Shown piece by piece: positions 9,505 through 18,673 of a DNA stretch of 64,000 nucleotides. Every line of letters begins with the position of its first letter. Positions within the stretch are counted from its first letter, which is position 1. Source of the DNA: CAUZWH01 sp965224275. Its GTDB lineage: Bacteria > Pseudomonadota > Alphaproteobacteria > SHVV01. The notes under the pieces are model-generated. The model was given only the letters and a program-made list of their open reading frames with translations. It was not told the DNA's origin and did no database searches. Both the position numbers and the translations under genes were made by a program. The stretch covers positions 62,001 through 126,000 of the forward strand of contig CBDCYR010000009.1 of the NCBI GenBank assembly GCA_965224275.1. The letters are read 5' to 3'.

Positions 9505-10076
9505 GGAACCTCCGCGTCCCCGGAGGGATTCCGATCGTGAAACTCCCGGAAATTGGTCCCGATCGTGCCGTCTTTCTTCAGATAGGCCCTGTAGGGCGCG
9601 ATGTGGGCGCGGCGCCTCGTGTCGCTGTGGATCACATAGAACAGATGCTCCCGCCCCCGCGCCGGCGGACCGGCGGGGCGGCTGTCCGCCTTTGCCGCGC
9701 CCGCTTCGGGCCATCGTTCCAGCCACTGCCGGATCTCGCCGGGAACGATTTCCGGCGCTGTCCGGTTGCCATTGCCGGCCGGACGCACGGACCCTTCCCG
9801 TGCGGCAAGCAGCACGGCGGCAACGTGCTTGCAGTTGAAACCCATCGGGCAGGAGCAATGCCCCTCAACCGAAATTAGCGATCCGTCGGTTGCGGGTGCG
9901 AGGACCGCCCGGACCGAGTACGGGTTCCGCCGGCTGCCCGATACCTGGCCGTGGACCCTGTAGGGCGTCTCGAATTCCATCGACCGCACCATGCCGCGCT
10001 CGAAATAATCCAGCCCCCGCGCAAACGACTTGTGGCCGACCGCGCGCCGGATATCGCCTGTCCCGATCGTATCCAA
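9505..10076 (-). pseudogene. SWIM zinc-finger N-terminal part of the SNF2 helicase
   Basis: It starts MDTIGTGDIRRAVGHKSF, carries the SWIM signature CSCPMGFNCKHVAAVLL (CxCx6CxH) at residues ~73-89, and continues to FREFHDRNPSGDAE near 9505. The downstream helicase frame continues FLTVEDAAILGKLDFYG, so the two form one ~1,120-residue protein if a single base is restored. SWIM domains bind DNA or protein. Either the gene is split by a real indel, leaving two polypeptides, or the base is a sequence error. The literal frame runs on to 9432. Confidence 0.75.
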
Positions 10077-10300
10077 CCCGGTCTGCCCGCCTCTATTGCC
10101 AAGGGGTCATGCGGCGGCGGCTCGCAGCGTTCCTGCACAGACGCGGAATTCGGCAATCCGGAAACCGTGCCTCCGACGGGCGCTGCGTTCGTCACCGCCG
10201 CCATGCAAGTCTGACGCCGCCCCCGGGGAAACGCCCGCATTAACCTATTTTGGAACGGAACAGAGGGTCAAGTCCGGGCCTGGCCCGGTATCCCCCGCCG

Positions 10301-10640
10301 GATGGTGAACGCGGACCCGGCCGGGCACAAAGACCTCACCGGCCCGGCGTGGACCGAGAGGAATGGAAGGCGCGCGGCCTCTCCGAGAGCGATGTGATGT
10401 TCGCGCTCTCCTTAGGTTCCATCCTTTTGCGAATCAACAGTATCGAACTCGGTCTGAAGCACATCCTCGACAAGGAGATGGGGAGACCCGCCCCCAAGAA
10501 GCATGACCTCGTCATTCTTTGGAACCGGCTGACCGACGAGTGGAAGGAAAACGTCGCTGAGGTGTCATGCGTCCCGATGGAAGATATCCGGGACGCCCTC
10601 GGTCAGTACAAAGATGCCGCTGTTACCCTGAGGTACGGAG
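10301..10640 (+). pseudogene. HEPN-like protein fragment
   Basis: After an ATG at 10301 (MVNADPAGHKDLTGPAW) the frame shifts by one near 10358. It then encodes EEWKARGLSESDVMFALSLG and RINSIELGLKHILDKEMG, ending KDAAVTLRYGG. The all-helical pattern with a conserved ELGLK helix and HDL segment resembles HEPN-type proteins (often RNases or toxins), but I see no clear RxxxxH motif. At ~10640 it is abruptly joined to secretin coding sequence. A truncated, shifted remnant is the safest reading. Confidence 0.35.
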
Positions 10641-10644
10641 GACC

Positions 10645-10952
10645 TTTGGGAGCCTGCGCGACCGGCCCTCCTTTACCGCCTTCACGACCGCCAACCAGAC
10701 CATCCAGCTTCCGGCTTATGCCAGCCGGGCCATACAGGTGACGCAGAAGATCGGGCGCGGCGAGACGCTGATGGTGACCGGATTTTCCGACCGCAGCGCC
10801 AGCGCCGGGCGTTCGGGAACCTTCGATGCAGACCTGCCACTGCCGGACGGAGGCCGTAAGGCCGCAACGGCGCGCATCGAACAGGTGCTTCTGGTAACCC
10901 CGACATCGGCGCGCCGCTCGGCATCGAGGAAGTCCGGGGGATGGCGTTTTGA
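10645..10952 (+). pseudogene. PilN-type secretin C-terminal fragment (type IVB pilus)
   Basis: The frame encodes FTAFTTANQTIQLPAYASRA, then IGRGETLMVTGFSDR and RIEQVLLVTP, the end of the secretin domain of R64 PilN/BfpB-type outer-membrane pores. After VTP one base is missing; in the next frame the end reads DIGAPLGIEEVRGMAF with a stop at 10950-10952 that overlaps the pilO2 start. The N-terminal domains and lipoprotein signal are absent because the sequence joins unrelated DNA at ~10640. This order (pilN then pilO) matches plasmid thin-pilus operons. Confidence 0.65.
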
Positions 10953-10954
10953 GC

Positions 10955-12253
10955 ATGATCGTCATCAATGGACAGCCCTTCGCGGCCGGGCTCTACTGGC
11001 TCGACCGGGCCGGTCCTGCCGCGACGGCGCGCGCCGCGTGCCGCTTCGCACGCCCCTGGTGCGTCCATTTTGCCGATCAGACCGGATATGCCGCGGGCAG
11101 CGAAGACGCGACGCCCGAGGGCGTCCCGGCGCTCGCGCCGGCGTTGCTCGAAGCGATCGAGAGTCATTTCTGGATGGTCCTGGTCGCGGGCGATGCGGCC
11201 GAGGACGATCCCGGCGGCGATGCCGGGCGTTTCGCGCTGATCAAGGTGCGCGACGGCGCGGTGCTCGCCGATGGCGATGAATTGTTCACCAATCGCAAAG
11301 CCGCCATTGAAGCCTTCGAGCGCGCGCGGGCGCTGGGCTGGGACCTATACACCTTGCCGGGCCTGCTTGGCGCGGACAGCGGAGTCACGGCTCTTGACGT
11401 TTCCGCTCTGAGCGCAGGTCCCGGGATCGTGCTTCGCCGCGCACCTTTTATGGGCTTTCGGCGCGGGCGGCTGGTGCTGGCCTTGCTGCTGGCTGCCGCC
11501 CTTGCCGGTGCTACCACCGCCTGGTTTCAGCGGGACGCGCTGTTGTTCTGGATCGCCGGGCCGGAACCCGTGGCAGCCGTTGCGCCACCGGCGGAGCCGG
11601 AGCTGCCGATTGCGGTCGACAGGGCCGCCCTGATCGAGGCCTGCCGGCGGGCGCTGATCGATTATCCGCCCTGGCTGCCGGCCTGGCGGATCGAGACTCT
11701 TTCCTGCGCGGCGCGTTTTGCCGATCCCGAGCTTGCCGCGCTTCGCCCCGAATTGGCGGGCCGCGCGGTGATGCTGGTGTGCTGGCGCCTCGCATCCGGC
11801 CATGCCGAGCCGCTGCACCGTCAACTCGCCGAGCAGCATCTGTCGCGCTGGTACGCCGCGTCCGTGATCGATGCGCGCGCCTGGGCGGTAACGCTATTGC
11901 CGCCCGTGCTGCGTATCGCGGAGCGCGCGCCGCCAGCGTTTTTGGCCCTGCGCCGCGCCGTCGACCGGAGCCTGACCGCGGCCCGCATCGACTATGCCCG
12001 CGACGCCGGCGGCGGCTGGACCGTCCGGATCGGCCATCCCGGACCGCTGGCGCAGATCGCCGGACTCATTCGCGGGTTCGCGGACAGCGCCGGTTTTGAG
12101 ATTACCGCGCTGGATCGCACCGCGAACGGGTCCTGGCGCCTGCATGGCCGGCCCATGGCGCCGGAGGCGATGACGCGAGCCGGATTCCTGGATTTCACAC
12201 TGGCCCCGGCACATCGCCCGGCGCCTGAACACGAACAGAGAGGTGTCCAATGA
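10955..12253 (+). CDS. pilO2: Type IVB pilus accessory protein PilO2
   Basis: A ~432-residue protein beginning MIVINGQPFAAGLYWLDRAG, the characteristic start of PilO2 pilin-accessory proteins of R64-type thin pili. The N-terminal half is cytoplasmic (a-a beta strands around HFWMVLVAG and DGDELF), a single membrane helix (LVLALLLAAALAGATTAWF) lies near residues 170-188, and the rest should be periplasmic. It probably forms the inner-membrane assembly platform. The stop of pilN overlaps the start (TTGA), so the alternative TTG at 10949 is possible. The next gene begins 4 bases before its end. It appears intact although the neighbouring pil genes are broken. Confidence 0.75.
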   Translation: MIVINGQPFAAGLYWLDRAGPAATARAACRFARPWCVHFADQTGYAAGSEDATPEGVPALAPALLEAIESHFWMVLVAGDAAEDDPGGDAGRFALIKVRDGAVLADGDELFTNRKAAIEAFERARALGWDLYTLPGLLGADSGVTALDVSALSAGPGIVLRRAPFMGFRRGRLVLALLLAAALAGATTAWFQRDALLFWIAGPEPVAAVAPPAEPELPIAVDRAALIEACRRALIDYPPWLPAWRIETLSCAARFADPELAALRPELAGRAVMLVCWRLASGHAEPLHRQLAEQHLSRWYAASVIDARAWAVTLLPPVLRIAERAPPAFLALRRAVDRSLTAARIDYARDAGGGWTVRIGHPGPLAQIAGLIRGFADSAGFEITALDRTANGSWRLHGRPMAPEAMTRAGFLDFTLAPAHRPAPEHEQRGVQ

Positions 12254-12447
12254 ATACGACATTCCGCGCAACCATGTTGGCGGGGGTTAGCCTCGCCGCC
12301 CTTTTTGCCGCCGCATCGGCGGACGCGCAACAAACAGAAAATGAGCGCGTCTACCGCGAAGAGGCGCTGGCCCATGCGCGAGCCGTTACCACCGCTTGGC
12401 GCCGCCTGGAGGACCACATTCTCTCAGAGGCCAACCCGAAACTAGTT
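12250..12447 (+). pseudogene. Secreted pilus-operon protein, 5' part, cut by IS5
   Basis: ATG at 12250 overlaps the pilO2 stop (ATGA). Residues 1-26 form a signal peptide (MNTTFRATMLAGVSLAALFA, cleavage after ADA), followed by a charged helix (RVYREEALAHARAVTTAWRR). The frame is broken at ~12447 where the IS5 element begins. By position it should be the gene after pilO, which is pilP in R64-type operons, but I see no PilP motif. The downstream half is probably 13359-13880. Confidence 0.5.
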
Positions 12448-13358
12448 GAGTGATTTCAGTCGGTTGTGGCTTACTCGGTTGTGTCAAAGCAAACGAGGAG
12501 GCACAACATGTGGACCGAAATCACTCGCCCGAATTATGAGCGCCGTGGCGGGCGCTACGCAAGCGACCTGACGGATCGAGAGTGGGCGTTGATCGCGCCG
12601 CTCATGCCGCCGCGCAAGAAGATCGGCCGGCCGAGGACGACGGACCTGCGCCATGTCATGGATGCGGTCATGTACATGGCCTCGACGGGCTGCCAGTGGG
12701 CGATGTTGCCGAACGACTTCCCTCCGCCTTCCACGGTCCAGCGCTATTTCTACGACTGGCGCTCCAACGGCCTGCTGGAGAGCATCAACCATCACCTGGT
12801 CATGGCGGCCCGGGAGCTGGAAGGACGCGAGGCCGGCCCGAGCGCCGGGGTGATCGACAGCCAGAGCGTGAAAACCACGGAAAGCGGTGGTGTTCGGGGC
12901 TATGACGCGGGCAAGAAGATCAAGGGCCGCAAGCGTCACATCGTCACCGATACACTCGGCCTGCTGGTCGGCCTGATCGTGCACGCAGCCGATATCCAGG
13001 ACCGCGACGGCGCGCCCGAGGTCCTCAAATCGATCCGTCATCGCTTCCCCCGGCTGCGTCACCTCTTCGCCGACGCCGCCTACGCGGGACCGAAACTCGA
13101 GGGCGCCCTTGAGGACATCGGCCGCTGGAAGCTCGAGATCATCAAGCGCTCAGACACCGCCCAGGGCTTCGAGCTCCTGCCCAGACGATGGGTCGTCGAG
13201 AGGACCTTCGCCTGGCTCAACCGATGCCGTCGACTGGCCAAGGATTGGGAGAAATCAATCGCCTCCGCACAGGCATGGATTCTTGTCGCCAACATCCGAC
13301 TCCTCACAAGGCGGCTCGCAAGGTACTGTTATCAAACATAGAGTTTCGAGTCGGACTC
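12448..13358 (+). mobile_element. IS5-family insertion sequence, complete copy
   Basis: The right terminus GAGTTTCGAGTCGGACTC (ending 13358) is exactly shared with the remnant at 54528, which fixes that end. The left end near GAGTGATTTCAGTCGG at 12448 is an estimate because the terminal repeats are imperfect. It carries one intact transposase. No clear target duplication is visible. Confidence 0.75.
12508..13341 (+). CDS. IS5-family transposase
   Basis: The start is MWTEITRPNYERRGGRY at 12508, preceded by GAGGAGG; the open frame extends upstream to 12466 but without a better site. The DUF4096 N-terminal domain contains LTDREWALIAPLMPP and GCQWAMLPNDFPP. The DDE catalytic residues lie in VIDSQSVKTTES (Asp), HLFADAAYAG (Asp) and VVERTFAWLNRCRRL (Glu). 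The length of 277 aa is normal. This is a complete DDE transposase; a frameshifted, 5'-deleted copy lies at 54528-55248. Confidence 0.9.
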   Translation: MWTEITRPNYERRGGRYASDLTDREWALIAPLMPPRKKIGRPRTTDLRHVMDAVMYMASTGCQWAMLPNDFPPPSTVQRYFYDWRSNGLLESINHHLVMAARELEGREAGPSAGVIDSQSVKTTESGGVRGYDAGKKIKGRKRHIVTDTLGLLVGLIVHAADIQDRDGAPEVLKSIRHRFPRLRHLFADAAYAGPKLEGALEDIGRWKLEIIKRSDTAQGFELLPRRWVVERTFAWLNRCRRLAKDWEKSIASAQAWILVANIRLLTRRLARYCYQT

Positions 13359-13880
13359 TCAGGCTCCGCCGGCACCCCGGACCCGGACGGCACAAGCGTC
13401 TCGGGCTGGAGCGGCGCGGTTCCGCCGGCCCCCAGCGGCTGGCTTGCCACGTGGACCATACGCGGCGTACGGGCGCGCTATTGCGAAGACACGTTGCTGG
13501 TTTATCTCGCGCCCGAACGTCTGAAGGGCGTCGGCCGCGATCACCGCGCAGTCCAGGCCGCGCCGCATGCCTATGCCACTGGCGGAGCGCAGGGTCAGGC
13601 CCCGGTGCTGCACTGGCTGGAGGACGGCCGGGCCATAGGCGCTGCGGGCCGCCCTTCGGTGATGCTTCCCGACTGCCTGTCGGATGCCGCCCTGGGCGGG
13701 CCGCTGCCTTCGGGCCGCGCCTCGCTCGCCGGCACGGTGCCCGATCCCTATGCGCGCACGAGCGAGCGCGTAACACGTGAACGCCGGGTTGAACTCTGCG
13801 CCGTTCCTTCGAGCAGGAACACGAGCTGGTTGCAGATCAACCGAACGGCCGGGTCGGTTATTTGGCTGCCGCCCTCGGCA
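13359..13880 (+). pseudogene. Fragment downstream of IS5, unrecognised
   Basis: Immediately after IS5 a frame reads through GTPDPDGTSVSGWSGAVPP, GWLATWTIRGVRARYCEDTL and YARTSERVTRERRVELC. Composition is protein-like (few shadow features, ordered hydrophobic pattern), and it may be the 3' part of the signal-peptide gene cut at 12447 or a following pil gene. I cannot name the family. It has no start of its own and blends into integrase sequence after ~13880. Confidence 0.35.
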
Positions 13881-13884
13881 AGAA

Positions 13885-14928
13885 CCTGGCGGCATGCGTT
13901 TACGGTTGGCCGCCATGGGGTCATCCTCCGCCGACCAGGCGCGGCGCCGGGCGGCGCTGATCCTGGCCCGCATCAAGGCGGGAGAAGATCCGGTTGCCGC
14001 GCCCCTGGCGGGCGTGGAACCCGGGCCGGCGGTGGCCGATCTCGCGGAGCGGTACTATCGCGAGCATGTCGCGGTGCGCTGCAAACCGGGCACGGCGAAG
14101 TTGCATCATCGTGTGGTGCGCAAGCACATTCTGCCCGAGTTCGGCGAGCTGGCCGTTACCGCGATCGGGCGCGAGCATGTGACCGACCTGCACTACCGGC
14201 TGCGCCATGTAACCGTCCGTGGCGAACCAGGTGATCGTCACGCTGTCGCGGATGATCAATCAGGCCGAGGTCTGGGGCCTGGCTCCGGAGGGCGGCAATC
14301 CCTGCCGCTTCGTGGTCAAGTACAGGGCAGCGCAAGCGCGAGCGGTTCTTGACGGAAGATGAGTTCCGCCGGCTGGGCCGGGTGCTGGGCGCGCTGGAGG
14401 CCGAGGGCCGGCTACCGGGCGCCGGCGGCGGCTGCGATCCGCCTTCTGATGCTGACCGGGTGCCGGTGCAACGAGATCCTGAACTTGCACTGGGAGGATG
14501 TGCACCTGGACGTGAACGAGCTCCGGCTTCGCGACAGCAAGACGGGCCCGCGGACGGTTCCACTGTCACCAGCGGCAGCGAAGGTTCTCGCGGGCCTGCC
14601 GCGCGGCGCCGGCAATCCCTGGGTCATTGCGGGCCGCAAACCGGGGGTGCGCCTGTCGAACTTCAACAGTCACTGGTATTGCGTGAGAAAGCACGCCGGG
14701 CTCGAAGATGTCCGGCTTCATGATCTGCGTCATTCGTTCGCCTCCCGCGCCCTGGCGCTCGGCGAGAGCCTGACCATGATCGGTAAGCTGCTTGGGCACA
14801 CCAAAATCCAGACGACGGCCCGCTACGCCCATCTCGCGCGCGATTCCATCAAGCTATCGGCGGCCAGGGTCGCCGCCAGCATCGGCGCGGACATACTGCC
14901 CGCGGGCGCCAGGCCGGATGCTGGCTGA
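13885..14928 (+). pseudogene. P4-type integrase, multiply frameshifted
   Basis: Pieces in three frames reconstruct a tyrosine recombinase: RRHAFTVGRHGV (end of the arm-binding domain), then SADQARRRAALILARIKAGE, a core-binding domain (CKPGTAKLHHRVVRKHILPE), VTLSRMINQAEVWGL, LTEDEFRRLGRVLGALEAEG, and the catalytic domain with LTGCRCNEILNLHW, DSKTGPRTVPLS, LHDLRHSFASRA and LLGHTKIQTTARYAHL. At least four one-base shifts (near 13920, 14215, 14335 and 14420) and a missing N-terminus make it non-functional. The active-site Arg, Lys, HxxR, His and Tyr are all still readable in the last piece. Confidence 0.75.
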
Positions 14929-14947
14929 GCGCCGTCCAGGCCGGCGA

Positions 14948-15542
14948 TTAGAGGAGTTTGATTGCGGCCACGATCAAGGCGGCGGACCCCCGAGATTGGC
15001 GCCGACAACCCACTTGATAATATCGTTCTTGCCGAGAGCTATCAGCTTTTTCGGTCTCCTGCCGCAGCGTCTCGATATTAGCGTTGGTTGCTGCAATATC
15101 GGCCTTGGTCTCCAACCGCAGCGTCTCGATATTGGCGTTGGTTGCTGCGATATCGGCCTTGGTTTCTTGCCGCAGCGTCTCGATATCGGCCTTGGTTTCT
15201 TGCCGCAACGTCTCGATATTGGCGTTGGTTGCTGCGATGTCGGCCTTGGTTTTCTTGCCGCAACGTCTCGATATTGGCGTTGGTTGCTGCGATGTCGGCC
15301 TTGGTTTCTTGCCGCAACGTCTCGATATTGGCGTTGGTTGCTGCGATGTCGGCCTTGGTTTCTTGCCGCAACGTCTCGATATTGGCGTTGGTTGCTGCGA
15401 TATCGGCCTTGGTGGCGAGGTTGCGTTCCAGCAGCCGGACACGCTGACGCACCACGGTTTCAGCCTGGGGTTCCGGCATGCCGGACTTCACCAGTTCCTG
15501 GATGTCCTCGTGAGTGTCGAAAATGAACGCTGACTCTGCCAT
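14948..15542 (-). pseudogene. DUF1640-like coiled-coil protein with internal repeats, frameshifted
   Basis: The start MAESAFIFDTHEDIQELVKS at 15542 and GMPEPQAETVVRQRVRLLE match small alphaproteobacterial coiled-coil proteins of the DUF1640 type, which end in one membrane helix. A run of about six KADIAATNANIETLRQET units forms an extended coiled coil. The frame breaks once inside the repeats (an extra T near 15252) and twice near the end (an A-run and a G-run at ~15040 and ~14990). With these corrected, the C-terminus reads LIALGKNDIIKWVVGANLGG followed by ALIVAAIKLL, a plausible membrane anchor. Without correction the membrane segment is garbled. Confidence 0.6.
15061..15418 (-). repeat. 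Coding minisatellite, 54-bp units
   Basis: About six near-identical copies of a 54-bp unit encode 18-residue KADIAATNANIETLRQET; one unit is shortened by 24 bp. The units are contiguous with no spacers, so this is not a CRISPR array. Expansion or contraction would change coiled-coil length by multiples of 18 residues. Confidence 0.85.
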
Positions 15543-15757
15543 GGCCCAATATATAAAATCATCTTGCGTCCCTAGTATACTCGGAATCTCCGAATATATT
15601 GCAAAACCGTGCCGACCCTGGGCGTCAGGGCAAAAGGCATCAAATCGGCTGAGACATGGCGCAAAGCAGGCCAGCAAACAGCCGGCCTCTCTATCCGCAT
15701 GGGTGGAGATGGGCTCGCCATCGGCTGGCCGATTTACAATGAGCGTCCCTCCCGGCA

Positions 15758-16895
15758 AGGCGGGGGGACGATTTCAGGGTCTGGAAAGGACCGGCGGCAG
15801 CATTCTTCGTTACGGCTAACGGCGTCGTCGGGGCCGAAGACAGAATTCTGGCCCGTGACACCCTCATCGTCGACCGTTTGCGCAGGCCTGTCGCGGGTTC
15901 CATGGAAACCTATGGCGCCCATCTTGACAGGATCGTGGACAGCGGGAAGCGCATGGAAGGGGCGCTCTCGGCGCTTCGCGAGGTGATCCGGGCTGATGAC
16001 AAGGAGCTGGTCGAACGGAAGGCGCGCGAGCTGCGGCGCCAGCGGTTCCTCCACCTGGCCGGTCCCCGGTTCGCGCCGGATGACGGCGTCGCGCCGGACC
16101 CGGCGCGGGCCATGTCCACCGGCGGCGCGCCTGTGCGGGCGGCGCTCTCCCGCCTCGGCCGCGCCATTGGCCACCTCGTCGGCGGGCAGGACTACCACGA
16201 TCGGCTGCGGACCGCGACCTTCGCGCGGGAGGCTCTGGAGCAATCGGAGGAACTGAAGCGGGACTGGAACCGCCAGGTGGATCGCGCCGCGGAGGAGGGC
16301 GTCCATGTCATCTACACGGATGGCTACGACCGTCTGCATAAGGAGCTCGACACCATCGCCGGAGACATGCTCCTGGATCGCGGCGTCAAATCGGAGATAC
16401 ACGCGGTGCTCGCTCAGCTCGGCACGGCAGTGTCAAACCGCAACTATTTCGACAGCTGCCGCGAATTCATGGCGGGCCGGATGGACCGCCGCGAGGCACT
16501 GGAGGCCGCGGCGGCCGAGCGGGGTGTGGCGGTTCCCGGCCATGAGGACTACGACACATGGCGGAACGTGACCGACTTTGCGGTGGGCTATTGCGAAGGA
16601 CTCATGGACGACCCGGGCAATTACGGTATCCACCTCGATTACATCGTGCTCCGGGAAGAGAGCCTCGGCTCAGCGCTACACGCGGGTGCGCGACGTGCTT
16701 GAAGACGACGACCGGCACCTCGCGGCAACCCTGGCAGGACAACGCGCGGGTGAGAGCCTCCAGATGCGCGACGAGCGCGTCGCCCGCCTGCTCGACGATC
16801 CGGAGAAGCTCCGGGAGTTGCGGCAACAGCGCGCTGAGCGCAAGGCCGAAAGGCAGCAGCAGAGCAAGGGCCGGCATTGGAGCATGCGAATCTAG
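15758..16895 (+). pseudogene. Relaxase (TraA-like) C-terminal fragment
   Basis: The frame from ~15758 reads DDFRVWKGPAAAFFVTANGV, then METYGAHLDRIVDSGKRMEG, a long helical region (EEGVHVIYTDGYDRLHKELD, ILDRGVKSEIH-like, GVAVPGHEDYDTWRNVTDFA) and, after a one-base shift near 16680, RVRDVLEDDDRHLAATLAGQ and LLDDPEKLRELRQQRAERKA. From memory this matches the non-catalytic C-terminus of TraA relaxases of rhizobial-type plasmids. The catalytic relaxase and helicase domains are absent. Together with the pilN/pilO2 remnants it points to a decayed conjugative plasmid insertion. Confidence 0.5.
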
Positions 16896-17113
16896 TCTAG
16901 TTCTCACCGAGGCATGTGCGCTGTGGCGTTTTTCAATCGCGCACGGCGGGCTGGATGCGGCCGGATATCGTTTGCCCCGGCCTTCGGGGCGAGCAGAATC
17001 CGCGATCTCCATGCAAAGTTGGAACAATATGGACTGCCGGCAGCCGGCCCGGTTGATCCGCGATGTCGGAAGGCGGATGAAGCGTCAGCCGGTGTCTCGC
17101 AGCGGAACGGCGC
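16896..17113. other. No gene recognised
   Basis: Short open frames only; nothing with a recognisable domain or convincing start. Confidence 0.4.
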
Positions 17114-17500
17114 CTACCAGCGAGCGCATCCGCTCGGCGTGGCCGGCCCCAGGGCCAGTGCCATCATCACCGCCAGCGCCAGGCCGACACGGGCTCTCGT
17201 CTTCGCAAGGCCGCGGATGTAGTGGGTCTCGAAGTTGAAGCTCCGGTCGAGGCTATCGAGATCGATGCGCACGATGCGTCCGTACTCTCCGGGCTCCACC
17301 CCGCCCGCACGGTGGCACGCGTCGCGGCCCGCGCACTCGAAGCCGAAGGCAGCGGTACTTGAGCGTGCCGCAGGCGCCACGGTCGGCCTCGAAGCCCTGG
17401 AACGCCAACGCCCGCTCCTCGCCGTCTTGGGGCAGATGCAAGACACCCGGCCCCGCTTGGCTTGCCGATGACGGCGCGCCGGCGTCGTGACGGCCGGCAA
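17114..17500 (-). pseudogene. Transposase C-terminal remnant
   Basis: Two frames together encode AFGFECAGRDACHRAGGVEP, EYGRIVRIDLDSLDRSFNFE and THYIRGLAKTRARVGLALAV followed by MMALALG. The Cys-rich knuckle and the RARVGLALAVM end resemble the C-terminus of an IS1182-like DDE transposase. The upstream catalytic part is missing or scrambled. No terminal repeats were found. Confidence 0.45.
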
Positions 17501-17626
17501 TACAGCAAGCAGAAACGGTGCAGGCCGCCCGCGTCCGACACCACGTCTGGGGGTACGGCGCCGCGCTCGAAGTGTGCGATTTTCGATTGCCATAAAGTGT
17601 GAAGTTTTCAGTTGGGATTGACAACA

Positions 17627-17790
17627 GCACCTCGGAAGCGGCGACGGAGCCTCGCAGGGCGAGGAACAGCAGCAGGGCGATGATTTAGCGGCCGCCTTTG
17701 ATGCGCGAGCGCCCACGTCCCCGCGCCGATTGCTTTTTCGGTTTAAGGACATGACCGGTCGATTGCCGCAAGGCTGCATCGTACCCTGAG
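17627..17790 (+). other. Possible 3' end of a lost gene
   Basis: An open stretch reads GDGASQGEEQQQGDDLAAAF and RFKDMTGRLPQGCIVP before a TGA. The composition is protein-like, but no start or family is visible. The rest of 17500-17878 holds nothing I can support. Confidence 0.2.
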
Positions 17791-17878
17791 CAACCGAGAA
17801 CGACCATCGGGCGAGCGGCTGGTTTGCCGAGCAAGCCCGAACGCGGTGTTGCGCGAACCGTTTGTCAAAGCCTCCGCG

Positions 17879-18391
17879 CTACTCGCTTTTGCTGGTCGTT
17901 TTCTCGTGGCCGCTTTTGTGCGCATGCCCGCCGGCGGCGGTCGCAGATTGAATATCAATCGCGATTGTCGCGCTCCCCGCCTCGGCAAACGTTAGTGTCA
18001 GGGGGAACATGCCGCCCTCGCGGAGCGGATACTTCAATCCCATCAGCATGATGTGCGTGCCGCCGGGCGCAAGTGTGATGGTTTTACCCTGCGCCAGCTC
18101 GATCGCCTCAACCGGGCGCATCCTCATGACGCCTTTGTCCATCTTGTGGGTGTGCAAAGCGGCGCGTTTTGCGATCGGGGTTGAGACCGCAATTAAGCGA
18201 TCGGTCGCGGTACCGCGGTTATGGACCGTTAGATAGACAACGCCAGTCTCACCGGCACCAATCGTTGCCCGTGCCCACGGTGTGGCGACGCCAATTTGGC
18301 CGATCTTAAACTCATGCGCGGTCGCCGAAGCAGCGACACCGAAGACAGCGACAAGCACCAGTGCGACCGCGATGGGGTGTGAGCGAATCAC
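17879..18391 (-). CDS. Periplasmic PCu(A)C copper chaperone
   Basis: A 170-aa protein with a signal peptide (residues 1-25, VALVLVAVFGVAASATAHE). The PCu(A)C domain has GVATPWARATIGAGETGVVY and the copper-binding H(M)x10Mx21HxM pattern: HTHKMDKGVMRMRP near residues 79-92 and GGTHIMLMGLK near 110-120. It ends in a His/Lys-rich tail (GGHAHKSGHEKTTSKSE) that may add metal-binding capacity. The family delivers Cu(I) to cytochrome oxidase CuA or scavenges copper in the periplasm. It is usually next to sco/cox genes, but here it stands alone among IS debris. The gene appears complete. Confidence 0.85.
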   Translation of the reverse strand: MIRSHPIAVALVLVAVFGVAASATAHEFKIGQIGVATPWARATIGAGETGVVYLTVHNRGTATDRLIAVSTPIAKRAALHTHKMDKGVMRMRPVEAIELAQGKTITLAPGGTHIMLMGLKYPLREGGMFPLTLTFAEAGSATIAIDIQSATAAGGHAHKSGHEKTTSKSE

Positions 18392-18419
18392 GTTCGGTCC
18401 TTACTCATTACTCATGGTC

Positions 18420-18618
18420 CCACAGCAACAAAGTCGATACTGCCACGTCGGGGGTGCCGTTACCGTTCGGATTGAACCCCGATCTGTTTCCCGATGGGCC
18501 GCGGCGGATCGCCCTGTCGTTGGTGGCCTGCACCCATGGCGGCCAGATCAACCTGCCGATCCTCGGGTGGCCCATCGTGCTGTCGTGTACGGCCAGCATT
18601 ACGCCGACGGACTGTTAG
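18420..18618 (+). pseudogene. Metallophosphoesterase fragment cut by IS1634
   Basis: The frame reads LNPDLFPDGPRRIALSLVAC and THGGQINLPILGWPIVLS, then after a one-base shift VYGQHYADGLL. In YaeI-like calcineurin phosphoesterases the equivalents are HNPDxF and SGHTHGGQ; here the first His of GHTHGGQ is replaced (ACTHGGQ), so a metal ligand is lost. The sequence is interrupted at TTAG (18615-18618) by the IS1634 element and could resume at 21659. The N-terminal metal-binding motifs are absent. Confidence 0.55.
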
Positions 18619-18673
18619 CCCGACTTCCGCAACTCGGGGGTGACGAGGATTCTAACCGATTGATATTCTTCAA

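Noticed and set aside
7745..9838. 697-aa plus-strand open frame
   Set aside because: It lies opposite the SNF2 helicase; no domain, and composition is that of an antisense frame.
15061..15418. CRISPR-like array of regular repeats
   Set aside because: Units are contiguous, in coding frame, encode an 18-residue coiled-coil repeat and have no unique spacers or cas genes nearby.
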